Source: Adlercreutzia mucosicola DSM 19490 (GTDB lineage Bacteria; Actinomycetota; Coriobacteriia; Coriobacteriales; Eggerthellaceae). Taken from it: 64,000 nucleotides of DNA. The notes below the pieces were generated by a model. That model worked only from the letters and a program-made list of their open reading frames with translations. It made no database searches and had not been told where the DNA came from. Positions 32,493 to 39,896 of the stretch are shown here, one piece after another. Positions within the stretch are counted from its first letter, which is position 1; every line of letters starts with the position of its first letter. The translations under genes and the position numbers were made by a program. The stretch spans positions 52,229 through 116,228 of the forward strand of contig NZ_AUGK01000010.1 in NCBI RefSeq assembly GCF_000422625.1. Reading direction: 5' to 3'.

Positions 32493-33752
32493 TTATTTGG
32501 TGGCTACGTAGGGTTCGGGGATGGATGATGGAAAATCTATGGTGATAAGGCCAGTGGTTCTATTCCCTCGGTAATCGGTTGCAGTGAGGTGGTACGTACC
32601 GCTGGGCACGAGGAAACGGAACTCGGTGACAGTCCTTTCGGTTCCATCGCTACGCTCCTCACCAGCCCCGACGCCGCCATCGGGCGCATCGGCCGCGCCG
32701 CTCTCGCCGTCGGCCACGCCACCCTCCTCGCCAGTCACCCCGGCAACCGCATCACCGTGCGCCTCCGCTACAGTTTCGGCGCGGTACTCGGTGCCATCGT
32801 CGCAGGCCAGCACTGCGTCGGCCACACCCGAGGCATCGGTGAAGCGCAGCAAGGTGGTACCCCGATCGGTGCGCATCTCCACGAGTTGGGGCGGCTCCGT
32901 GTCCGCGACGGTATCGGCCGCCGCAGCAGAAGGCTCGGCAGCAGGCACTTCTTCCTCGTAGATGATCTGCGGCTCCGGTGCCTTCAGGTGCTCTGCTGCG
33001 ACGAAGCCTAAGCTGCCCACCACGCCGAGCACGGCCGCAGCCGCCACGGCCTGCACCAGGCGATCGGCCCCCGTGCGCTCTCGGTTGCCCCGACGCGGCA
33101 GCGCGCCCGGAGCCGCCGTGCGCTCCACGGCCCGCTGCAGCGCCGGTGCCAGGGCCGGACCCGCGGGCAGCACCACCATGACCTGGCGTAACTTCGCCAG
33201 GGCTCGCTTGATGGTGCGCTGCACGGTGCTGACCGACACCTCCTGGTTCTCGGCAATGGCCTCCAGGCTCATCTCCTGGTAGAAGCGCATGAGCACCACC
33301 TCGCGCTCGCCATCGTCCAACTCGTCGCGCAGGGCCCGGGCCAGGCGGCGGTGCTCGTCGCGGTCGGCGATGGTGGCGGCCGGGTTGGCGGTATGCTCGC
33401 CGCCCTCGCTGCCGTCGGCGCGCTCGCGCTCGACGGCCTCCAGCTCGTCGGGGGAGGCCGGCACATCCGACGCGCGGCCCTTGCGCTCGTAATAGCGCAA
33501 GCACACGTTGCGCGTCACGCCGTTCAAATAGCCGATGAACAGGCGCGGCGTCACGGTGGCGATGTTCTTCCATGCGATGCAATACACTTCTTGCAGCAAG
33601 TCGGGGGCAATCTCGGGGTTGGTCTTCGCGAGGATAGCGAAGTACTGCGCCTGGGCGGTGATCTGGTACAACGTCTCGAAGGCCGCACGATCGCCGCCTT
33701 GGGCGCGGGCCACCAAAGTGGCCAGCTGCGTATAGGAATTCCACTTGGTCAT
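32493..33752 (-). CDS. ECF-type sigma factor fused to a membrane anchor and an extracytoplasmic domain
   Basis: 419 residues from the ATG at 33752; the frame extends upstream without clear homology. Residues 12-95 are sigma region 2 (GGDRAAFETLYQITAQAQYFAILAKTNPEIAPDLLQEVYCIAWKNI) and 130-190 sigma region 4 (DGEREVVLMRFYQEMSLEAIAENQEVSVSTVQRTIKRALAKLR). One membrane helix follows at about 233-253 (VQAVAAAAVLGVVGSLGFVA). The outer part is acidic, with an Ala/Gly/Asp-rich insert, and ends in a beta-rich segment (FRFLVPSGTYHLTATDYRGNRTTGLITI) resembling an Ig-like domain. It is transcribed divergently from the LPQTG surface protein and probably controls it. Confidence 0.8.
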   Translation of the reverse strand: MTKWNSYTQLATLVARAQGGDRAAFETLYQITAQAQYFAILAKTNPEIAPDLLQEVYCIAWKNIATVTPRLFIGYLNGVTRNVCLRYYERKGRASDVPASPDELEAVERERADGSEGGEHTANPAATIADRDEHRRLARALRDELDDGEREVVLMRFYQEMSLEAIAENQEVSVSTVQRTIKRALAKLRQVMVVLPAGPALAPALQRAVERTAAPGALPRRGNRERTGADRLVQAVAAAAVLGVVGSLGFVAAEHLKAPEPQIIYEEEVPAAEPSAAAADTVADTEPPQLVEMRTDRGTTLLRFTDASGVADAVLACDDGTEYRAETVAEAHGDAVAGVTGEEGGVADGESGAADAPDGGVGAGEERSDGTERTVTEFRFLVPSGTYHLTATDYRGNRTTGLITIDFPSSIPEPYVATK

Positions 33753-33949
33753 GGCGGTTGTGCTCGCTTCCCGTGAGTGCCAACGTCGCATCTTACCCGA
33801 AGACCATCTGTGAAGGACGTGTGAAAAGAACGAAGCTGCAACAGAAAAGCTGACTAGCTTCTTGCGAAGGGCGGACATCTCATATGGATGACTGTCTCTT
33901 GATGCGGGCGATGAGAGCGCCGGCGTCATGTGTGAAGGAGGATGCTCCC

Positions 33950-36900
33950 ATGGAGCGAGAAGGAGAACGCCCACGTATCCAGGGAAAATCGCTGAACGCC
34001 ACCTCTCGCCGCGAACGCAGCGGGGAGAGGGTGCTCTTTGCGGGGAAATTGCTGAGCGCGCTTCTGGCGGTGGTGCTGGCAGCGGGCCTGCTGCCCATCG
34101 TGCCCGCATCTCCTGTCGTGGAAGAGGCTGAGGCCTTGGCGGGGACGACGAACTACGGGGACTTCTTCACGATCGGGCACCGGGGCGGTCGGCCTGGCTC
34201 GATCAGCGGAAACACGTTGCGGGGCGCGTCCACTCAGAACTACTGGGATTATGAGTATCGAGATAATCGCTGGATGAGTAGCAGCGTTTTTATCAGCAAA
34301 AGGCCAGTTTCGCTTTTGCATGACTGGACGGTTAATGTGCATGCGAATCTTGCCGAGCCCGCTCTGTCGAACGCGGGTGCGGGTTCTAATGCAACTACGG
34401 CAAACTTTCAGATAGGTCTCTCTTCTGTATCAGACCCTGCGAGAACCGAGGGATTTGCAGGCATTGTGGTAAGAGATTGGGCTCGGGGAGGGGGCAAGAG
34501 CGCCAGCGCCAAGATTTCAAGCATGAGTGGGGGTGTTGTCACAGGCGTCATTCAGGGCCCGCAGACCGTGGATTCGCTTGATACCTATAATGCGGTTCTC
34601 TCGTATACGGCATCGTCTCGACGAGTTACCTTTTCGGCGGCGGGAAAAACGTTCACCTATCAAGTTCCCAATAAGCTAGGATCCTCGCCGTACCTCTTCA
34701 TCCAGGAAACCATTTGGTGGAGCAATGGGTCGACAACAGTGGCAAACCCACCATCCAATTTGACTAGTACAATGGTCTTTCAGTCCATGGCACTTCCTCG
34801 GTTGGAGCCTGTCATCGAGAGTGTGGATTTGTTTCGAGAGAATGGTGTCAAGATCGGCAAGGGTGACATCGTGCTTCCTGGCGAGAAGGTGAGGGTGCAC
34901 TGTGTGGTGAAGAACGCCTACCCTTCTCCGAATAGCCAACAATACCCTATGCATGTGAAGCTGGCCAATACGGCTGATCATCCCACTCAGGGTCTTGCGC
35001 CGTTTGCGGACGCGGCTCATCCGCTACAGGTGAACGGGACGACGGTTGCTACGACCTCTGGACCGAATACGGTTACGGGTGCGAATGGCGTGCCTGTGAC
35101 GCTTGTGGATTCTGCTCCCACGACCGTCTCGTACTGGGCCACCATCACGGGGGCGACGGGCGGCGCGGTCACGCTCTCCCAAGAGCTGATCGAGGACGCC
35201 TTCCAGGGGCGCAAGTACGCCACGGTGGAGCTGGTGGCCGAGCAGTCGCTGCGGCCGCTGCCCGACGGCGCCGACCCCGACGACCCCTCGTCGTGGGGCG
35301 TCCCCGGCTCCGACTACCACTACACGCGCCTCCCGCAGCCCAACGCGAACGGGTGGAACACCACGCCGGTGGCCGTGCAGTTCTTCGGCGGCGACTTCGA
35401 CTCGCTGACCCTGGCGCCCGCCAACGGCGACGCGGCCGTGTCGCTGGCCGACCGCCAGACGTGGACGCGCGCCGACGACACCGACGGCTACGGGGTGCAG
35501 ATCAGCGCCGCCAACTCGGAAACGGGCGACGTGTCCAGCAGGCGCGACGACACCATCAAGATCGACACCTCCGCCCCGCGGCTGTCGCTGGACCCGGCGC
35601 TGGGGGCGCTCACGGCCGACGATCGGCCGTCGGATCCCTCCAAGGCGACCTCGGGGGTGTGGAGGCTGCACCGCACGGGCGCCGACGGCTCGGTGGGCTC
35701 GGGGCGCGCCGCGCCGCGGGAGTTCCCCCTGGCCGACGGGGCCGGCGCGGCGACGCAGACGGTGGCCGGCATCGCCAACGGCTGGTACGTGGCCGAGGAC
35801 GCGGCGGGCAACCTGTCGGCGCCGCTGAAGGTGTCCTCCACCGAGCCGCCGAGCGTGGAGCGGCCCTCGGGCAGCCTGGCCGGCCCGGGCGACCCCGGCT
35901 ACGCGCCGCCCGTGGGGCCGCCCCTGGGCCCGGGCTCCGACCCCGTGCCCGGCCCGACCGTCAAGGAGGACGGCGAGGGCCTCAGGCACGCGCTCATCGA
36001 GGAGTCGGTCTCCGAGATGATCGACCCGGCGGCGCCTCCCTTCGGGGGCCTTTTGGAGCCGGCCGAGGCGACGGCCCTGATGGACTACCGCTACGCGGCG
36101 TCCTCCACGGCGGCGCCCACCACTAAGGTGGACACGCTGCTGGACGCCGACGGCAACCCGATCGCCTCCTTCGACACCAAGGTGCCCGGCGAGTGCCTCG
36201 TCAAGCGCGTGATCACCGACGCCCAGGGCAACACCACCACCATCCTGCTGCATTATTCCACCATCCGGGACAACTGCCCCGCGGTGCGCCCGCTGCAGCC
36301 GAGCGACCCGGCCGACCCCGACAGCCCCAAGGTGCCGGGCGACCCGCTGTCCCCCTCGGGGCCGGTGACGGAGGACCCCGACGGTACCCAGCACGTAACC
36401 GTTGACTGCGAGGCTTCCGAAGCGGTGAGATCGGGCACGATGGACCGCGACGGGGCCCTCGCGCTGTTGCAGCGCCACTATGACGTGGCGGCGCTGGACG
36501 GCGCGGCGGCTACGCTGACGGTGCGGTCGCTGCAGGATGCGACGGGTACAGCGGTGTCGTCCATCGACCTCTCCCAGCCCGCTAACTACCTCATCACCTA
36601 CGTAGCCTCCGATGCCCAGGGCAACACCACCACAGTGAACCTGACGTACCATCTGATGAGGTGGAAGTCCCCCGAGGTGAAGCCGCCGCCCACCACGACC
36701 GACCCGGATCCGAAGCCGCTGGAGCCGCCCGAGCCGCCCCACATCCACCCCGACGGCACGCACCATGCCGTGCTGTACGACAAGGTGCGCGTGCTCGCCC
36801 AAGCCGGCGCGAGCCTCTCCCTGGATGCCGTGCGCGCGCTGATGGAGGGCCGCTACACCTTCGCCGCTACCGATGGCGGGACGACGGCGGAGCGCTCGCT

Positions 36901-38563
36901 GACCCTGGCTTCGGCCGACGGCAGCGCGGTGGACGCCATAGACCTGTCGCGCGAGGGAACCTACCATATCGACTACACGCGGGCCGATGCCGCGGGCAAT
37001 ACCACCACGGTGCACCTGACCTACGAGGTGTTCCGCGACCAGTGCCCGCCGATACGGCCGCTCGAGCCGGTGGATCCCTCCGACCCCACGGGGGATAAGG
37101 AGCCCGGCGACCCCTTGCAACCGAGCGAGCCGGTGACAGAGGGCGCGGATGGCACCCAGTCGACGTCGGTGGACTGCTCGGTGACCGAGGCGGTCACGCA
37201 CGGCGTGATGGACAAGGTGGGCGCCCAGGCCCTGCTGCGCCGTCATTTCCTGCCGAGTGGCGTGGACGGCGGCGATGTGACGGTGACGGTGCAGTCGATG
37301 ACCAACGCGGCAGGCGACCTTATCTCGGCTATCGATCTGTCTCGGCAGGCTCACTACCGCATCACCTATGTCGTGCGGGACGGGACCGGCAACACCACTA
37401 CGGTACGATTGGCGTACCAGCTGATCAGCTCGCGGGTACCGGGCGTGATGGCGACGCCCGATCCGGACGAGGTGACCGATCTGATTCCCGGCGATCCGCT
37501 GAATCCGCAGCCGCATCCGCTGGATCCCACGCATCCGCCCACGGTGGCGGCCGATGGCACCCAGCATGCGGAGGTGGCCGACGAGATGCGCGTGCCCGTG
37601 AAGCGCGGGGCCGAGCTGACCCTGGCCGACGCGCGCAGCCTGGTGAACCGCCGCTACACGTTCACGCCCGAGGTCGCGGGCACGGTGTCGGAGGTGTCGC
37701 TTGCCATGGCCGACGGCTCGGGCGGCCCCGTGCGCTCCATCGACCTGTCGTATCCCAGCGCGTGGCGCATCAACTACAAGGTGCGCGACGTGAACGGCAA
37801 CACCGTGAAGGTGAATCTGCGCTACCTGGTGGTGGCCAAGCCGCCCACGGTGACGCCGGGCAAGCCGGGAGGGAATGGTGGCCCGGGCGAGGACAATGGC
37901 TCGAGCGGGCGCGATCCGCTGCCGCCCAGCTCGGTGACGGTGGATCCGGAGACGGGGTTAACTCATGCGGTCATCAACGACGAGGTGACGGTGCCCACCG
38001 AGGACGATCCCATGACGCCCGCGGCCATGGCCTCGTTCATGGAAGCGCGCTACGGGGCGGCTTCGGGCCTGCCCGATGGCAAACTGACCCGAGGAGCGCC
38101 GCAGCTCTACGATAGCGCGGGCAAGGCGGTGACGGCTATCGACCGGTCGCGGCCGGGCGACTGGCGGGCCGATCAGGTGATCACCGACTCGGCGGGCGAT
38201 ACCGTCTCCATTCGGCTGACCTATCTGGTGCGCGAGGGCACGGTAACGGGCGGCACCTCGGGCGGCAATGGCTCGAGCGGCGCCGGGGATGGCGGCGGCG
38301 CGGGCGATGGTTCGGGCACCCAGGCGGGCTCGGGCGGCGGAGGCGACGGCGACGGTCGCGGTCGCTGGGCGTCGCGCATTCACCAGCTTCCCCAGACCGG
38401 CGGCATCTTCGGGCCGTGCCCGGTGCACATCCTGTTCGTGCTGATCATGCTGTTGTCGGCCGCTTACACGCTGGCGCGCTTGCGCCAGGAGGCCGCCCAT
38501 CGCGCCGAGCGTCGCCGCCGCGATGCCGAGTGGGAGGAGTTCTATCGTGAAGCTGTCCGATAA
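33950..38563 (+). CDS. large LPXTG-anchored multidomain surface protein
   Basis: 1537 residues. AAGGAGG nine bases before the ATG at 33950 fixes the start. Signal region at about 28-52 (LFAGKLLSALLAVVLAAGLLPIV). Residues 65-300 resemble a lectin-like or adhesin head. Six repeats of 110-140 residues fill about 670-1430; each has a 'DGT..HA.V' opening and closes with 'AIDLS..(G)TY.I.Y...D..GNTTTV.L.Y', an Ig-like pattern, joined by Pro/Asp-rich linkers. The sorting signal is LPQTG at 1480-1484, then a membrane helix and an Arg-rich tail. It is likely an adhesin. The first third has visibly lower GC than the rest. Confidence 0.9.
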   Translation: MEREGERPRIQGKSLNATSRRERSGERVLFAGKLLSALLAVVLAAGLLPIVPASPVVEEAEALAGTTNYGDFFTIGHRGGRPGSISGNTLRGASTQNYWDYEYRDNRWMSSSVFISKRPVSLLHDWTVNVHANLAEPALSNAGAGSNATTANFQIGLSSVSDPARTEGFAGIVVRDWARGGGKSASAKISSMSGGVVTGVIQGPQTVDSLDTYNAVLSYTASSRRVTFSAAGKTFTYQVPNKLGSSPYLFIQETIWWSNGSTTVANPPSNLTSTMVFQSMALPRLEPVIESVDLFRENGVKIGKGDIVLPGEKVRVHCVVKNAYPSPNSQQYPMHVKLANTADHPTQGLAPFADAAHPLQVNGTTVATTSGPNTVTGANGVPVTLVDSAPTTVSYWATITGATGGAVTLSQELIEDAFQGRKYATVELVAEQSLRPLPDGADPDDPSSWGVPGSDYHYTRLPQPNANGWNTTPVAVQFFGGDFDSLTLAPANGDAAVSLADRQTWTRADDTDGYGVQISAANSETGDVSSRRDDTIKIDTSAPRLSLDPALGALTADDRPSDPSKATSGVWRLHRTGADGSVGSGRAAPREFPLADGAGAATQTVAGIANGWYVAEDAAGNLSAPLKVSSTEPPSVERPSGSLAGPGDPGYAPPVGPPLGPGSDPVPGPTVKEDGEGLRHALIEESVSEMIDPAAPPFGGLLEPAEATALMDYRYAASSTAAPTTKVDTLLDADGNPIASFDTKVPGECLVKRVITDAQGNTTTILLHYSTIRDNCPAVRPLQPSDPADPDSPKVPGDPLSPSGPVTEDPDGTQHVTVDCEASEAVRSGTMDRDGALALLQRHYDVAALDGAAATLTVRSLQDATGTAVSSIDLSQPANYLITYVASDAQGNTTTVNLTYHLMRWKSPEVKPPPTTTDPDPKPLEPPEPPHIHPDGTHHAVLYDKVRVLAQAGASLSLDAVRALMEGRYTFAATDGGTTAERSLTLASADGSAVDAIDLSREGTYHIDYTRADAAGNTTTVHLTYEVFRDQCPPIRPLEPVDPSDPTGDKEPGDPLQPSEPVTEGADGTQSTSVDCSVTEAVTHGVMDKVGAQALLRRHFLPSGVDGGDVTVTVQSMTNAAGDLISAIDLSRQAHYRITYVVRDGTGNTTTVRLAYQLISSRVPGVMATPDPDEVTDLIPGDPLNPQPHPLDPTHPPTVAADGTQHAEVADEMRVPVKRGAELTLADARSLVNRRYTFTPEVAGTVSEVSLAMADGSGGPVRSIDLSYPSAWRINYKVRDVNGNTVKVNLRYLVVAKPPTVTPGKPGGNGGPGEDNGSSGRDPLPPSSVTVDPETGLTHAVINDEVTVPTEDDPMTPAAMASFMEARYGAASGLPDGKLTRGAPQLYDSAGKAVTAIDRSRPGDWRADQVITDSAGDTVSIRLTYLVREGTVTGGTSGGNGSSGAGDGGGAGDGSGTQAGSGGGGDGDGRGRWASRIHQLPQTGGIFGPCPVHILFVLIMLLSAAYTLARLRQEAAHRAERRRRDAEWEEFYREAVR

Positions 38564-38735
38564 GATGCTGTACGCCCTGCTTGCCTTGGGCGCCGCAGGC
38601 CTGGCCGTGCTGGGATTCTGCCCCCTGGACTGGCTGTGGGCCGTAGCGACCCTGCTCGTGATAGGAACCTGCGCCTGGATACTCCGCAGCCGCTGTGCCC
38701 GCCAGGATGAAGACGAGGCGCGGTCCCGAAGGTAG
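38547..38735 (+). CDS. small two-helix membrane protein downstream of the surface protein
   Basis: 62 residues. Two hydrophobic segments (MLYALLALGAAGLAVLGF and WLWAVATLLVIGTCAWIL) and a charged tail. The GTG start at 38547 overlaps the end of the surface-protein gene by 17 bases, with GGGAGGAG in front of it, so translation is coupled. Function unknown; a partner in export or anchoring of the surface protein is possible. Confidence 0.65.
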   Translation: MKLSDKMLYALLALGAAGLAVLGFCPLDWLWAVATLLVIGTCAWILRSRCARQDEDEARSRR

Positions 38736-38773
38736 GGAGGCGGCGCGGACAGCCCCGCCCTCCCCCTCCGTAG

Positions 38774-38793
38774 GGGCGGGCTTTAGCCCGCCC
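38774..38793. repeat. REP-like palindrome (shorter copy)
   Basis: GGGCGGGC, loop TTTA, GCCCGCCC, preceded by CCGTAGG as in the copy at 32402. Dispersed intergenic repeat; may also act as a weak terminator. Confidence 0.7.
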
Positions 38794-38863
38794 GCATCCC
38801 GAGGATTGACTGTGCGGATGAGCTCGGGACGAAGGGCTTTTCAGCTAGCAGCACATTTCGTGA

Positions 38864-38896
38864 CTCCCCTATACTTGCATTTCAAGTATAGGGGAG
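38864..38896. promoter_or_regulatory. first operator of the toxin-antitoxin pair
   Basis: CTCCCCTATACTTG (38864-38877), spacer CATTT, CAAGTATAGGGGAG (38883-38896): a perfect 14-base inverted repeat. The inner core TATACTTG-N5-CAAGTATA is repeated at 38898-38918. It covers the -35 box (TTGCAT, 38875-38880). Confidence 0.8.
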
Positions 38897-38897
38897 A

Positions 38898-38918
38898 TAT
38901 ACTTGTTATACAAGTATA
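38898..38918. promoter_or_regulatory. second operator and -10 box of the toxin-antitoxin pair
   Basis: TATACTTG, spacer TTATA, CAAGTATA. The first six bases, TATACT, are the -10 box, 17 bases after TTGCAT. Two identical-core operators flanking a promoter are typical of autoregulated ribbon-helix-helix antitoxins. Confidence 0.8.
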
Positions 38919-38930
38919 AGGAGGTGCGCA

Positions 38931-39167
38931 ATGCCGCAGCTGTCACTTTACCTGGATGAGCCGACGATGGAATTGTTGCGCGAGCAGTCAGCTCGGGCCC
39001 AAACATCTATGTCGAAGTTCGTGACGGGGTTGATTCAAGAAAGCAAGGAGGGTCGCCGTTGGCCCGAAGGCTATTGGGATCAGGTGTACGGATGCCTTGC
39101 CGACCCGACGTTCGTAGCCCCAGCAGAAGTGAGCGTGCCGCTCGATGAGATTGTTCTATTCGAGTAA
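38931..39167 (+). CDS. ribbon-helix-helix-type antitoxin of a VapBC-like pair
   Basis: 78 residues. MPQLSLYLDEPTMELLREQSARAQTSMSKFVTGLIQESKE has the short N-terminal strand and two helices of the RHH fold; the C-terminal part (DPTFVAPAEVSVPLDEIVLFE) would wrap the toxin. AAGGAGG precedes the ATG. The toxin gene follows after nine bases. Repression is expected through the twin palindromes at 38864-38918. The genes have lower GC than their surroundings, consistent with transfer. Confidence 0.85.
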   Translation: MPQLSLYLDEPTMELLREQSARAQTSMSKFVTGLIQESKEGRRWPEGYWDQVYGCLADPTFVAPAEVSVPLDEIVLFE

Positions 39168-39176
39168 GGAGCGGCT

Positions 39177-39590
39177 ATGTACCTTCTTGATTCGGACATT
39201 TGTATCGAGATAATGAGAGGCCGTCTTCCCGTGGCTCAGGAGTTGATGAGAAAAACGTCGCCCGAGTTGTTTGGTATCCCGGCTATCGTGGAAGCTGAGT
39301 TGCGGTATGGCGCTGAGAACAGCGATAACCCTGAAGAAGGCCGATATTGCGTCGAGAGTCTCCTGGCACCGTTGAGCATTGTGCCTTTTGATTCGCGCTG
39401 TGCGGGATTCTACGCAAAATTAAGAGCGGACCTCAAGCGTCGTGGGAGCATGATAGGACCAAATGATTTGCTCATAGCTGCCACTGCTTTGGCGAATGGC
39501 GCGACATTGGTGACAAATAATGTAAGAGAGTTCAGCCGCGTCAAGGGCCTTACCCTGGAATCTTGGGCCCAGGTGGAGTGGAAGCCATAG
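39177..39590 (+). CDS. PIN-domain toxin (VapC-like ribonuclease)
   Basis: 137 residues. PIN-domain acidic residues are in YLLDSDICIEIMRG, in PAIVEAELRYGAE, and in GPNDLLIAATALANGATLVTNN. The enzyme would cleave tRNA or rRNA when freed from its antitoxin. TAAGGAG precedes the ATG. Length and motif spacing are standard. The interval 39591-39896 after it holds no gene; it contains a GC-rich inverted stretch near 39655-39690 and a TATAGT box at 39783. Confidence 0.9.
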   Translation: MYLLDSDICIEIMRGRLPVAQELMRKTSPELFGIPAIVEAELRYGAENSDNPEEGRYCVESLLAPLSIVPFDSRCAGFYAKLRADLKRRGSMIGPNDLLIAATALANGATLVTNNVREFSRVKGLTLESWAQVEWKP

Positions 39591-39896
39591 GGCCCCGTAC
39601 GCCAAGCTCCCTTTCCCGATTTCCTTATGTTGGGGGGGGTGAGTGACTAACAGTGAGGGCGGCCCGAAGCCCGCCCCCGGCGGGGCGGCTGGAACTCGGA
39701 GGACTGGGGCTGGGGCGATCTTTATGCTTGCGGTTTTCTTTCGGGTATTTTACGGGGTGTGGGTTGACGGGGACGGTTCGGGTATAGTGTGGCGAAACCT
39801 TTGACGGGGCAGCAGGCTCCGAGGTGAGATGCGAGGTCGATTGCGGCGCAGCGGGGAAGCCGTTGTTGCGTGCGCGACCGAGAGAGGATGAGATTA

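Noticed and set aside
35024..37567. 847-residue minus-strand ORF over the surface protein
   Set aside because: Arg/Gly/His-rich shadow of the repeat-containing plus-strand gene.
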